From VGWB01 sp964480945 (GTDB taxonomy: Bacteria; Bacteroidota; Ignavibacteria; UBA10030), in assembly GCA_964480945.1 (NCBI GenBank), contig CAYZRX010000013.1, positions 1-62,173 of the forward strand: 62,173 bases of DNA, given 5' to 3'. A model generated the notes under the pieces. That model did no database searches. It had not been told where the DNA came from and was given only the letters and a program-made list of their open reading frames with translations. Positions 25,419 to 34,455 of the stretch are shown in pieces (the first letter of the stretch is position 1; each line of letters opens with the position of its first letter). Made by a program: the position numbers and the translations under genes.

Positions 25419-26138
25419 TCAAATCAGGCCTTTTGTCCTCCAGCGCTCGAGGATCAACTTCCCGAGCTCCAAATCCTCGCGCGTGGTAATCTTGATATTG
25501 TCGTACGAGCCCTCGACAATCCTCGCTTTCAGGCCGATGCGCTCGACGAGCGCAGCCTCGTCTGTCGAATAGTACTTCTCCTTCTTCGCCCGCTCAAACG
25601 CTCTGATCAGGACGGACGCCCGAAAAGCCTGCGGAGTCTGCACGAGCCAGAGGGCGTTGCGATCGAGCGTCTGATCGAAGAATTCCCCTCCTGCCGACCG
25701 GCGGATGGTGTCCTTCGGCTGAACTGCGAGGACCGCCGCGCCGTGTTCCTTGCACGCTTTGATAAGGTGCGAGATCCGTTTCGACTCGACGAACGGCCTC
25801 ACACCATCATGAACCAGCACGATGTCGGATGCCTTCAGCGGAAGCAGCTTCATGACGTTCAAGACAGAGTCCTGTCGCTTCTCGCCGCCCACCGTGACTT
25901 TACTGACCTTGTGGAGGCGGTACTGCGACAGGAGAGACTCCACCTCCGCGATCGACTGCTCGGGCACCGCAACGGCGATCTCGTCCACATCGGGGCAGTG
26001 TTCAAAGCGCTGCAGCGTGTGGACAAGGATCGGCTTGTCCCTCAGCAAGAGAAACTGCTTCTTGACGGAACCGCCAAGCCTGGTGCCTGCTCCTGCAGCC
26101 GGAATGACGACGAAAACCTTTGGTCGACTTCGTGGCAT
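25419..26138 (-). CDS. ispD: 2-C-methyl-D-erythritol 4-phosphate cytidylyltransferase IspD
   Basis: IspD couples CTP to methylerythritol phosphate in the non-mevalonate isoprenoid pathway. The 239-residue protein has the nucleotidyltransferase motif VIPAAGAGTRLGGSVKKQFL at the start and ILVHTLQRFEHCPDVDEI. VHDGVRPFV and a late DEAALVERIG are also present. IspF is not fused or adjacent. The gap to plsY (25316-25418) holds nothing I recognise. Confidence 0.95.
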   Translation of the reverse strand: MPRSRPKVFVVIPAAGAGTRLGGSVKKQFLLLRDKPILVHTLQRFEHCPDVDEIAVAVPEQSIAEVESLLSQYRLHKVSKVTVGGEKRQDSVLNVMKLLPLKASDIVLVHDGVRPFVESKRISHLIKACKEHGAAVLAVQPKDTIRRSAGGEFFDQTLDRNALWLVQTPQAFRASVLIRAFERAKKEKYYSTDEAALVERIGLKARIVEGSYDNIKITTREDLELGKLILERWRTKGLI

Positions 26139-26191
26139 TTGTGCACGGTGGCCCCCCGCATGAAGGCGCTCGATAAGACGGGAGCTTCCTT

Positions 26192-27229
26192 TCAGTAGAT
26201 GAGCATTGCGTCGCCGTAGCTGTAGAACCGATAACCCTCTTTCGTGGCCCTTTTGTAGGCTCGCATCAGGAACTCGTGACCCGCGAACGCACTGACAAGC
26301 ATCAGCAGCGTCGATTCCGGCAGGTGGAAATTCGTGATGAGCCTATCCGTAATCTTGAAATCATACGGCGGGAAAATGAACTTGTCGGTCCAGCCTCTCG
26401 AGGGCTTCAGATGGCCGTCGGAGGTCACGCTGGACTCCAGCGCCCGACTGGCGCTCGTCCCCACAACGACGACGTTGCGCTTGGCATCGATGGTCTTGTT
26501 GATGAGGTGCGCCGCCTCTTCCGAAATCTCGTAGTATTCTGAATCCATTTTGTGCTTCGTGAGATCTTCGACCTCGACCGGTCTGAAGGAGCCGAGACCC
26601 ACATGAAGAAGGACCGGGACGATCTTCACCCCCTTGTGCTCGATCTTCCGGAGAAGCTGCCTGGTAAAATGGAGCCCGGCCGTCGGCGCGGCCACAGCCC
26701 CCAGGACGCGCGCATACACGGTCTGATAGAGATCCTTGTCCTTGTCCGTCGCATCCCGTTTGATATAGTACGGCAGCGGCGTGATCCCGATCCGCTCGAT
26801 GATCTTGAAGAAATCCCCCTTGTGGTTGAAGCGGACCGTTCTCCCGCGCGACGTCGTGTTGTCGATGACCTCGCACCAGAGTTTCCCGTTGTCAAAGAAG
26901 ATCTTGTTTCCGATGCGCACCTTCCGTGCGGGGTCAACGATCACATCCCAGATGTTCTCTTCCGCATTGAGCTCCCGCAGCAGAAAGACTTCGATCTTCG
27001 CATTCGTCTTTTCTTTCTTTCCAAAGAGGCGCGCCTGGAATACCTTCGTCTCATTGATGACCAGACAATCACCTTTGCTCAGATAATCCAGGATCTCATA
27101 GAACTTGTGATCTTCGATCGATTCATCGGCACGATTCAGCACCATCATTTTCGAATGATCACGAGGCTTCGCTGGAAACTTCGCGACGAGATTTCGCGGC
27201 AAGGGGTATTTGAAATCAGAGAGTTTCAT
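26192..27229 (-). CDS. queA: S-adenosylmethionine:tRNA ribosyltransferase-isomerase QueA
   Basis: QueA transfers the ribosyl part of SAM to 7-aminomethyl-7-deazaguanine in tRNA, making epoxyqueuosine. The 345-residue protein has the typical opening SDFKYPLPRNLVAKFPAKPR, then RLFGKKEKTNAKIEVFLLRE. VAAPTAGLHFT, LHVGLGSFRPVEVEDLTKH and ITNFHLPESTLLMLVSAFAG follow. All these are QueA hallmarks. GGGAGAG lies just upstream of the ATG. The 115-base gap before ppdK contains a GC-rich hairpin near 27318-27330 but no T-run. Confidence 0.97.
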   Translation of the reverse strand: MKLSDFKYPLPRNLVAKFPAKPRDHSKMMVLNRADESIEDHKFYEILDYLSKGDCLVINETKVFQARLFGKKEKTNAKIEVFLLRELNAEENIWDVIVDPARKVRIGNKIFFDNGKLWCEVIDNTTSRGRTVRFNHKGDFFKIIERIGITPLPYYIKRDATDKDKDLYQTVYARVLGAVAAPTAGLHFTRQLLRKIEHKGVKIVPVLLHVGLGSFRPVEVEDLTKHKMDSEYYEISEEAAHLINKTIDAKRNVVVVGTSASRALESSVTSDGHLKPSRGWTDKFIFPPYDFKITDRLITNFHLPESTLLMLVSAFAGHEFLMRAYKRATKEGYRFYSYGDAMLIY

Positions 27230-27344
27230 CTCTCTCCCTCATGATGTGAAATGATGTGGACCCTGCGACAGTTTATCAGTGATCTGAGACGAAACGGCAC
27301 CCGCGTGTCGGCGTGCTCCCGCCCGGCGGGGCCGGCGCCTCCGG

Positions 27345-30134
27345 TCACCGTTTCCGAGCCGTTTTCTTTTTGGAGGATCGCTTCGCGTGCTTTGACCCTG
27401 CCCGTTTCCCCGCGGCGCCATCGTGCGTCAACGCCGCCCGGGCCGCGGCCAGCCGCGCGATCGGCACGCGGAAGGGGGAACAGCTGACATAGTTCAGTCC
27501 GATCATGTGGCAGAATTCGATACTCGAAGGATCCCCGCCGTGCTCCCCACAGATGCCCAGCTTCAGACCGGGCCTCACACTCCGCCCCTTTTCCACGGCG
27601 ATCTTCATCAGGGCGCCGACGCCCGTCCGGTCGATCACCTCAAAGGGATCTTTCGCATAGATATCTTTCTCAACGTACGGGATGAGGAAGCGACCCGCAT
27701 CATCGCGGCTCACGCCGAGCGTCGTTTGCGTCAGGTCGTTCGTGCCGAAGCTGAAGAACTCCGCCACACGAGCGATCTCATCGGCTGTGATCGCGCCGCG
27801 GGGGATTTCGATCATCGTCCCGACGAGATACGGGAACTTCACCCCTTGCTCCTTCATCACCTCCTCCGCGACGCTCCGCACGATTTGCTCCTGATTCTGG
27901 AGCTCGATGACGTTGCCCACGAGCGGGATCATCACTTCCGGCTCGACCGGTATCCCCCGCTTCTTCACTTCTGCAGCGGCCTCGAAAATTGCGCGCGACT
28001 GCATCTCGGTGATCTCGGGGTAGACAACCCCGAGGCGGCAGCCGCGGAAGCCGAGCATCGGATTGAACTCGTGCAGCGAATCGACACGCTGCTTCACCTT
28101 TTCATACGTGATCCCCATTTGCTGCGCCAGTTCGCGCTGCGCCGCCTCTTCGTGAGGCAGAAACTCGTGCAACGGCGGGTCGATGGTGCGGATCGTTACG
28201 GGCCGCCCGTTCATCGCCTCGAAAATCCCTTCGAAGTCCTTGCGCTGCAACGGCAGAAGTCTCGCCAGCGCGGCCTTGCGCTCCTCTACGGCATCGGCGA
28301 GAATCATCTCGCGCATCGGCCCGATTTTCCCTTCGCCGAAGAACATGTGCTCGGTTCGGCACAGGCCAATCCCCTGAGCGCCGAAGGCGACGGCGTTCGC
28401 CGCCTGGTCGGGCTGGTCGGCATTCGTCCGGATCTTCAACCTCCGGTATTTGTCCGCCCATTTCATGATCTTCTCAAATTCCTGATAAACGGGAGCGTCC
28501 TTCGGATCGAGCGTCTTGTCGACAAGGACCTGAAGGACCTCAGAGGGCCTAGTGTTGACCTTGCCGCTGATCACCTCGCCCGTGGATCCGTCGACGGAGA
28601 TCCAGTCGCCCTCTTTGATCTCCTTTCCGCTCACCCTCATCGTGTGAGAATTGTAGTCGATGTCGAGCGCATCGCATCCTGCAACGCACACCTTGCCCAT
28701 CTGCCGGGCGACGAGGGCAGCATGGGAAGTCATCCCGCCGCGGGCGGTGAGAATCCCTTCCGCAGCACTCATCCCCCTGATATCTTCAGGGGATGTTTCG
28801 ATGCGGGTGAGGATCACATGCTCGCCCCGCTTGGCCCACGCCTCCGCATCGTGCGCATTGAACACCACACGCCCCGTCGCCGCTCCAGGCCCTGCATTGA
28901 GTCCCTTGGCCAGCAAGCGTCCGCTCTTGACCGCAGCCTCCTTCTCCTTCAGATCAAAAATTGGCCGCAGGAGCTGATTGAGTTGATCCGGCTGGATTCG
29001 CAAGAGGGCTTCTTCATCCGAAATGAGTTTGTCTTGCGCCATATCGACGGCGATCTTGATCTCCGCGAACGCGGTCCGCTTGCCGACACGGCACTGGAGC
29101 ATGTAGAGCGTCCCCTGCTGGATGGTGAACTCGATGTCCATCATCTCGTGGTAGTGTTGCTCGAGGGTCTTGCGAATCTTCTCCAGATGCGCGTAGATCC
29201 TCGCGTTCTGCTCGGCCATGCGTGAGATCGGCAAGGGCGTCCTGATCCCGGCGACGACGTCTTCGCCCTGCGCGTTCATGAGATACTCCCCGTAGAAGAT
29301 GTTCTCGCCGGTCGCCGGATCACGTGTGAAGCCGACCCCCGTGCCTGAATCCTCCCCCATGTTTCCGAACACCATCGTTTGCACGTTCACCGCAGTGCCC
29401 CACGATGCCGGGATGTCATACAGCTCGCGGTACGCAATTGCGCGATCATTCATCCACGATCCGAATACCGCACCGATCGCTCCCCACAGTTGGTCCATCG
29501 GATCCTCGGGGAAATCGCTGCCCGTGTGCTCTTTGACTGCATGCTTGAAACGCACCACGAGATCCTTCAAGTCGTCGGCGGTCAGCTCGGTGTCGAAATG
29601 GACCTCCCTCTCCTTCTTCTTCTGTTCGATGATCGCCTCGAACGGATCGATGTCATCTTTGTGGACGGGCTTGAGGCCAAGCACCACATCGCCGTACATC
29701 TGGACGAAGCGTCGGTACGAATCGTAGACGAAGCGTTCGTTGTTGGTCTTCTTGATGAGCCCTTCCAACGTCACGTTGTTGAGCCCGAGGTTCAGGACCG
29801 TATCCATCATCCCCGGCATCGATGCCCGGGCGCCGGAGCGGACCGAAACCAGCAACGGATTCTTCGCATCGCCAAACTTCGCGCCCATTGCTTTCTCCAC
29901 CTTCGCGAGCGCCGTCTCAACATCCTTCGTCAGAGACTTTGGGTATGTCTTTCCGTGCTTGTAGAAGTAGGTGCAGAGTTCCGTCGAGATCGTGAAACCA
30001 GGCGGCACGGGAAGGCCGATGTTGGTCATCTCGGCCAAGTTGGCTCCTTTCCCGCCCAGCAGACCCTTCATCTCAGCAGTGCCTTCGGCTTTTCCCTTGC
30101 CGAAGAAGTAAACGTACTTCGGTGTCTTTGCCAT
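27345..30134 (-). CDS. ppdK: Pyruvate, phosphate dikinase PpdK
   Basis: PpdK interconverts pyruvate, ATP and phosphate with PEP, AMP and pyrophosphate. The 929-residue product has the N-terminal ATP-grasp domain (LLGGKGANLAEMTNIGLPVP). The phosphohistidine domain has catalytic His in ARGGMTSHAALVARQMGKV. The C-terminal PEP/pyruvate barrel ends in GEHGGDPSSIEFCHMIGLN and YVSCSPFRVPIARLAAA. The frame is open 65 codons further upstream. The chosen ATG is preceded by AAAGGAAAGAGAG and follows the previous gene's stop by 20 bases. An unusual 20-odd residue Lys/Arg-rich tail (ending KKKTARKR) extends beyond the conserved end. Confidence 0.96.
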   Translation of the reverse strand: MAKTPKYVYFFGKGKAEGTAEMKGLLGGKGANLAEMTNIGLPVPPGFTISTELCTYFYKHGKTYPKSLTKDVETALAKVEKAMGAKFGDAKNPLLVSVRSGARASMPGMMDTVLNLGLNNVTLEGLIKKTNNERFVYDSYRRFVQMYGDVVLGLKPVHKDDIDPFEAIIEQKKKEREVHFDTELTADDLKDLVVRFKHAVKEHTGSDFPEDPMDQLWGAIGAVFGSWMNDRAIAYRELYDIPASWGTAVNVQTMVFGNMGEDSGTGVGFTRDPATGENIFYGEYLMNAQGEDVVAGIRTPLPISRMAEQNARIYAHLEKIRKTLEQHYHEMMDIEFTIQQGTLYMLQCRVGKRTAFAEIKIAVDMAQDKLISDEEALLRIQPDQLNQLLRPIFDLKEKEAAVKSGRLLAKGLNAGPGAATGRVVFNAHDAEAWAKRGEHVILTRIETSPEDIRGMSAAEGILTARGGMTSHAALVARQMGKVCVAGCDALDIDYNSHTMRVSGKEIKEGDWISVDGSTGEVISGKVNTRPSEVLQVLVDKTLDPKDAPVYQEFEKIMKWADKYRRLKIRTNADQPDQAANAVAFGAQGIGLCRTEHMFFGEGKIGPMREMILADAVEERKAALARLLPLQRKDFEGIFEAMNGRPVTIRTIDPPLHEFLPHEEAAQRELAQQMGITYEKVKQRVDSLHEFNPMLGFRGCRLGVVYPEITEMQSRAIFEAAAEVKKRGIPVEPEVMIPLVGNVIELQNQEQIVRSVAEEVMKEQGVKFPYLVGTMIEIPRGAITADEIARVAEFFSFGTNDLTQTTLGVSRDDAGRFLIPYVEKDIYAKDPFEVIDRTGVGALMKIAVEKGRSVRPGLKLGICGEHGGDPSSIEFCHMIGLNYVSCSPFRVPIARLAAARAALTHDGAAGKRAGSKHAKRSSKKKTARKR

Positions 30135-30154
30135 AGTGAGATTCTCTCTTTCCT

Positions 30155-30913
30155 TTAGTTCACAGTAGAATGAAGAGGGGATGATGCTCCCCGTTGTTCC
30201 AGAGAATTCCTGACTTCTTTGACAAACCGCTCTGCAATGAATCGAGCCGCCGGATGATTCGCATCCTTCATGCGCTCCGGATGCCACTGCACGAGCAAGA
30301 GAAATGGCATTCGGTCTTTCATGATCCACTCGGCCGATTCCGTCACGCCGTCCGGCGATATGGCCCCAACCATAAGACCGTTTCCCAGCCGACCGACGGC
30401 TTGATGATGCGAAGAGTTGACCATCAGACGTCCCGTTCCTGTCGTCTCCGCCAAGAGCGAACCCGGCGCCACATCAACCTCGTGACATGGCTCATCTTCC
30501 TTGGCGGAAGCGTGATCGCCATAGCCGGCCGACGGAAGATCAACGATCAGCGAGCCGCCGAGGTAAACGTTGAGGAGCTGCATGCCGCGACAAACCGCGA
30601 GGATCGGCAGATCGACCTCGAGAGCCCGATCGACCAGATCAAGCTCGAAGGCATCTCTCCTTTCGTCCACCCCCTTCATTCGGTCGGGCTCGACATCCAT
30701 TCCGTAATAGGACGGGTGAATGTCCCCGCCTCCCGTCAGAAGAAGCCCATCGATTCCGGTGATTTGGTCAGCGTTCGCGCTCCAATAGGATAGGACGACG
30801 AATTCCACGGCCGGATCGATCCGGCGAATCCATTCCAGGTATTGATCGAGCTTGTGCGCAGGGCCAAGCGTGTCTGTGACTCCGATCCGCACGAAAGCGT
30901 CTTCCTTTCTCAC
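30155..30913 (-). CDS. Gamma-glutamyl-gamma-aminobutyrate hydrolase-like protein (peptidase C26, class I amidotransferase fold)
   Basis: The 252-residue protein has the class I glutamine amidotransferase triad. The nucleophile is in PILAVCRGMQLLNVYLGG, the histidine-glutamate pair in LLLVQWHPERM, and VNSSHHQAVGRLG lies before it. Relatives include PuuD, which hydrolyses gamma-glutamyl-GABA in putrescine breakdown. GLLLTGGGDIHPSYYG fits that family's oxyanion region. No other polyamine genes are near, so the substrate is uncertain. It overlaps lpxK by 4 bases and precedes ppdK by 20. Confidence 0.85.
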   Translation of the reverse strand: MRKEDAFVRIGVTDTLGPAHKLDQYLEWIRRIDPAVEFVVLSYWSANADQITGIDGLLLTGGGDIHPSYYGMDVEPDRMKGVDERRDAFELDLVDRALEVDLPILAVCRGMQLLNVYLGGSLIVDLPSAGYGDHASAKEDEPCHEVDVAPGSLLAETTGTGRLMVNSSHHQAVGRLGNGLMVGAISPDGVTESAEWIMKDRMPFLLLVQWHPERMKDANHPAARFIAERFVKEVRNSLEQRGASSPLHSTVN

Positions 30914-31968
30914 AGGCTCCGGTTCAACTTCTGCAATGCCTCCGTCAGGTGCTGATCGCCGCCGATGATCTCTTCCTCGATTTCGACGTAGTAGACGGGG
31001 TTTCGTTCCAGAAAATCTCCCGCGTTGGCGCTCGCACCTCCTAATCGGACCAGATCCTTCTCCGTCGTGAGGACATAGTCAGCCCCCACCCGGCGGGCAG
31101 CCTCTTCGACCATTCTTAAATCCTCGGCCCGATAGCGATGATGATCCCCGAACTTCACGTGTTCACCGACCTGAACCTCCAGCGTCCCCAAGGTCTCTTC
31201 GAAGGAGGCAGGGTCGCCGATGCCGGAGAACGCAGCTACGCTTTTGCCCTTGACGCCGTTCAGGTCGATGCTGAACCTCGTCGTCGCGCGCCTCACCGCC
31301 CTCACCTTCACTCGCACCCCAATCATCGGCCGGTCGATGCGCTTACGAAGCCGATCCTCCAGCTGGAGAAAATGGGCCTCATCCGTGCAGCGGGAGAGGA
31401 CAATCAAGTCGGCCCGGCGGAGAGAACGGAACGGCTCCCTCCGATTGCCCGCGGGCAGCAGGTGCTCGTCGGACAGGACCTCCTCCGCCGACAAGAGGAC
31501 TACATCGAGGTCCCGATGGATCGAGCGATGCTGAAATCCATCGTCGAGGAGGATCAGGTCAATACCGAACTGTTTGACTGCATACCGGGCACCGCGCACG
31601 CGCCGCTCATCGACAACGACCACGACGCCCTTCAGCTTCTCAGCAAGCTGGGTTGGTTCATCCCCCGCAAGACTTGCCTCCACACAGACAACGCTGCCGT
31701 TGCTCACGACCACCGTCCCGGTTCCTTCCCTCTTATAGCCCCGACTGACGATAGCGATCCGCCAGCCCTCCGATGTCAGGTGTCTCGCAAGCAACTCGAC
31801 GAAAGGCGTTTTCCCCACGCCACCGGCTGAGAGGTTCCCCACCGAGATGACGGGCACGCCGACGGCGTGAGCCTTTCGAATCCCAATGTCAAAGAGCAGG
31901 TTGCGAAGCGTTACTCCCGCACCGTAGATCGACGAGAACGGAAGAAGCAGTTCGCGCATGGGACTCAC
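30910..31968 (-). CDS. lpxK: Tetraacyldisaccharide 4'-kinase LpxK
   Basis: LpxK phosphorylates the 4'-position of the lipid A disaccharide. The 352-residue membrane-associated kinase has VPVISVGNLSAGGVGKTPFVELLARHL (P-loop SVGNLSAGGVGKTP near residue 42). The DGFQHR motif is in LILLDDGFQHRSIHRDLD. The start is GTG, forming a GTGA overlap with the lpxB stop; an in-frame ATG lies three codons further in. With lpxB next door, this confirms a lipid A-containing outer membrane. Confidence 0.95.
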   Translation of the reverse strand: MSPMRELLLPFSSIYGAGVTLRNLLFDIGIRKAHAVGVPVISVGNLSAGGVGKTPFVELLARHLTSEGWRIAIVSRGYKREGTGTVVVSNGSVVCVEASLAGDEPTQLAEKLKGVVVVVDERRVRGARYAVKQFGIDLILLDDGFQHRSIHRDLDVVLLSAEEVLSDEHLLPAGNRREPFRSLRRADLIVLSRCTDEAHFLQLEDRLRKRIDRPMIGVRVKVRAVRRATTRFSIDLNGVKGKSVAAFSGIGDPASFEETLGTLEVQVGEHVKFGDHHRYRAEDLRMVEEAARRVGADYVLTTEKDLVRLGGASANAGDFLERNPVYYVEIEEEIIGGDQHLTEALQKLNRSL

Positions 31969-33092
31969 CCTGTTGCCATCTGGACAATCCGTTCGGCAAC
32001 CCGCTGCGATGCACCGATCTCTCCGAGCCTCTCTCTAACCTTTGAGAGATCTTCCCTCATCGTGATGAGGACGGACTCATTGCGGAGGATCTTCAGCGCT
32101 TCTCGCGCCAAGTTCGCACCGGTCGCCCGATGCTGGATGAGCTCCGGCACGATCCGCTTGCCGGCGACGATATTGACCAGGCCGATATTCTTGATCCGCA
32201 CCATCGCTCGACCGATCAGATAGGTCAGCCAGGAGGTCTTGTAGACGACCACCATCGGCGTCGTGAAGAGCGCCGTCTCCAGCGTCGCGGTGCCGGAAGT
32301 GACCAATGCGAAGTCCGAGTGGTCCATCGCCTCGTACGTTGCACCCTTGATCAGATGAATCCCCTCGAGATTGTAGAACGGCCGGAAGTGCTTCTCGTCG
32401 AGCGTGGGGGCGACCGCGACCGCTATCTGCATCTCCTGCTCGCGGGCAATCATCCGCGCCCCTTTGAGCATTTCCGGAAAAATATTCTCGACTTCCTGCA
32501 GCCTGCTTCCGGGAAAGAGGCCGAGCAGTTTCCTGTTCGGATCAAGACCGTACCGTTTGAAGAACCCTTTTCGATCCAGATTGGACCGCAGGACCTCCAG
32601 CAGGGGGTGACCGACAAACTCAGCGTCGACTCCTTCCTTGCGGTAGAGATCTACCTCGAAGGGGAAAATGACCAGCATCTTGTCCACGACGCCCCGCATG
32701 CGCTTGATGCGCGAGCGATGCCACGCCCAGACCTGCGGACTGATGTAGTAAACGACCTTCACGCCGTTCCGTTTCGCCGTGGCTGCGAACGGGAGGTTGA
32801 AGCCGGGATAGTCGATCAACAGCAGCACGTCCGGCTTTCTAAACTTCAGCACCATTTCGAGGGCTCGCTTAACGGACCGAATGATGGGAAGGTGCCGGAG
32901 AACCTCGGCGAACCCCATAAAGCTCAACTCGTTGATGTGGTAGATCAGCTGCATCCCTGCGGCCTTCATCCGATCGCCCCCGACTCCGAAGATCTCCAGC
33001 TTAGGATGACGCCGCTTCAGTTCCCGCACAACGCCGGAGCCGTGAAGATCACCCGACGCCTCCCCCGCTATGATCATCACTCGCTGGATCAC
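31965..33092 (-). CDS. lpxB: Lipid-A-disaccharide synthase LpxB
   Basis: LpxB joins lipid X and UDP-diacylglucosamine to form the lipid A disaccharide (family GT19). The 375-residue protein has MIIAGEASGDLHGSGVVREL at the start, then GVGGDRMKAAGMQLIY, SFMGFAEVLRHLP, YYISPQVWAWHRSRIKRM and the donor-site region FALVTSGTATLETALF. All are family hallmarks. It overlaps lpxK by 4 bases. LpxA, C and D are not in the window. Confidence 0.97.
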   Translation of the reverse strand: MIQRVMIIAGEASGDLHGSGVVRELKRRHPKLEIFGVGGDRMKAAGMQLIYHINELSFMGFAEVLRHLPIIRSVKRALEMVLKFRKPDVLLLIDYPGFNLPFAATAKRNGVKVVYYISPQVWAWHRSRIKRMRGVVDKMLVIFPFEVDLYRKEGVDAEFVGHPLLEVLRSNLDRKGFFKRYGLDPNRKLLGLFPGSRLQEVENIFPEMLKGARMIAREQEMQIAVAVAPTLDEKHFRPFYNLEGIHLIKGATYEAMDHSDFALVTSGTATLETALFTTPMVVVYKTSWLTYLIGRAMVRIKNIGLVNIVAGKRIVPELIQHRATGANLAREALKILRNESVLITMREDLSKVRERLGEIGASQRVAERIVQMATG

Positions 33093-33095
33093 TCG

Positions 33096-33677
33096 TTACC
33101 TCCACAACCACAGGGCAACAAGCAGCGTGAGCACAAGTCCGACCGCCTGCAGAGTTCGCCGCTCGGAGCGCAACGCTCCAGACCAATGCGGTTTCTGTTC
33201 CTCCTGGGCAGGATGCTTGTAGGGCTTGAGCCGAGGAATGAACTGAGGGACGTTCGTCTTGAATTCAAGATACCGTGGACCGAATTCCTTTTCGAGAAAC
33301 TCCTCCTCCAGCGAGACGATCGACAGATATTGAAACGCGAAGTACACAAGAGCGACGATCACCAGCCACGGGAACAACGCGTTCGCCATAATGCCGATGC
33401 CCGTATACAGAAGGATGTTACCGAGGTACAGGGGATTGCGCACATAGGCGAACGGTCCGGAGACGATCAACTCCGGTGCGCCGACACTCCCCGTGACCCG
33501 CGTCAGACTCCCCGCGCACGCGACACCCCAAAACCGGAGCAGCTCCCCAAGCAGCGCCATCACCACGCCGATCAGCATGCTCTCGCGGGTGGGTTTCGCG
33601 AAGAGGATCATCGCAAGCAGAAAAGGTATCGGCGTGTAGCTGCGGTACTGAAATAGCGTGTTCCGGAAATCGCTCAA
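33096..33677 (-). CDS. Isoprenylcysteine carboxyl methyltransferase / phospholipid methyltransferase-like membrane protein
   Basis: The 193-residue multi-pass protein carries the ICMT/PEMT signature. SGPFAYVRNPLYLGNILLYT is followed by EEEFLEKEFGPRYLEFKTNV and PQFIPRL. In this family these residues bind SAM and the methyl acceptor; bacterial substrates are mostly unknown. The start is TTG at 33677 with a poor ribosome site. An ATG at residue 24 is another option but would remove the first membrane segment. It precedes lpxB by 3 bases. The C terminus adds a basic linker and a last hydrophobic segment (AVGLVLTLLVALWLWR) outside the usual domain. Confidence 0.82.
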   Translation of the reverse strand: MSDFRNTLFQYRSYTPIPFLLAMILFAKPTRESMLIGVVMALLGELLRFWGVACAGSLTRVTGSVGAPELIVSGPFAYVRNPLYLGNILLYTGIGIMANALFPWLVIVALVYFAFQYLSIVSLEEEFLEKEFGPRYLEFKTNVPQFIPRLKPYKHPAQEEQKPHWSGALRSERRTLQAVGLVLTLLVALWLWR

Positions 33678-33714
33678 TTGAATTCATCCAGTGAGGGGAT
33701 CGATGGAGCACGTC

Positions 33715-34455
33715 TCAACCCTGCAGAAAAACCTCTCGGCGAGCCATCTCTGCCTCGCGACGTTTCTTAATCCGTTTCCGCTGGAGCAGCTGCTCCATGC
33801 GCGACCGGACATCTCCAAAATGAGAAAACTCATGATAGGAGATATTCTGTTGCTGGCAGTATTTGATCAGACCTCTTTTGGCAAACACGATGTCGGCGTA
33901 ACGGACCGGACACCGGTCGGAGATCCCGTCCCCGACATAGACAATGATGTCATCGTCCGCCGAGAGCGTCAGCAGGTGGTTCCGCTTGCAATTGGCGCAT
34001 TGGTCGCATTCCGAGTCCGTGTAGGGAAAGGAGGGGACCAGTTTGGTCGAGGCTCCATCCCGGGAAAACTCAATGTGGTTGGCGAAGAACGGCACACGCT
34101 CCAGTCCGTTGCTGCGCAACATTCGCCCTACATAGAAATCCAGACCGTCGCTGAGGATGACGAGAGGAATCGCTTGTGACTCACAGAACAAAACGAATTC
34201 TTTGAAGTACGAGTCGAGCGCAAACTGTTCGATGAACTGCTCAAGCTCTTCCGGCCTCGCACTCTCGACCGCCGCACATTCCCGGCGCAGGCACTGCTGA
34301 GCGGTGATCGAGCCGTCGAGGTATCCTCGAACGATCTCCTCCGCCCTCGCCCCGGCGAAGGTACGGAAGAGTTGCTCCCCCACGTCGTGGGAAGCCGTCG
34401 TTCCATCGAAGTCGCAAAAAACCCGGATGACGGGAGATCGGCCCCTTCCTTCCAT
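33715..34455 (-). CDS. HAD-superfamily IB phosphatase (MtnX-like)
   Basis: The 246-residue protein has the HAD motifs. The nucleophile is in RVFCDFDGTTASHDVG, motif II is in IPLVILSDGLDFYVG, and the metal-binding motif IV is in IIVYVGDGISDRCPVRYAD. The helical cap between motifs I and II and the DGTT pattern fit the MtnX/SerB-like subgroup. MtnX removes phosphate in methionine salvage, but no other salvage genes are present, so the substrate is open. A small CxxC-type patch (CDQCANCK) near residue 155 is seen in related proteins. The ATG overlaps the smc stop by one base. Confidence 0.85.
   Translation of the reverse strand: MEGRGRSPVIRVFCDFDGTTASHDVGEQLFRTFAGARAEEIVRGYLDGSITAQQCLRRECAAVESARPEELEQFIEQFALDSYFKEFVLFCESQAIPLVILSDGLDFYVGRMLRSNGLERVPFFANHIEFSRDGASTKLVPSFPYTDSECDQCANCKRNHLLTLSADDDIIVYVGDGISDRCPVRYADIVFAKRGLIKYCQQQNISYHEFSHFGDVRSRMEQLLQRKRIKKRREAEMARREVFLQG

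Noticed and set aside
27318..27330. GC-rich CCCGC/GCGGG hairpin after ppdK
   Set aside because: Five-base stem in GC-rich DNA without a T-run; likely chance.
27423..29225. A 600-codon plus-strand frame antisense to ppdK
   Set aside because: Same reason: composition rich in Arg, His and Leu, no recognisable motif, and ppdK is fully supported on the other strand.
30135..30329. A 65-codon extension of ppdK
   Set aside because: It overlaps the conserved end of the C26 amidotransferase gene, and a ribosome site marks the later ATG.
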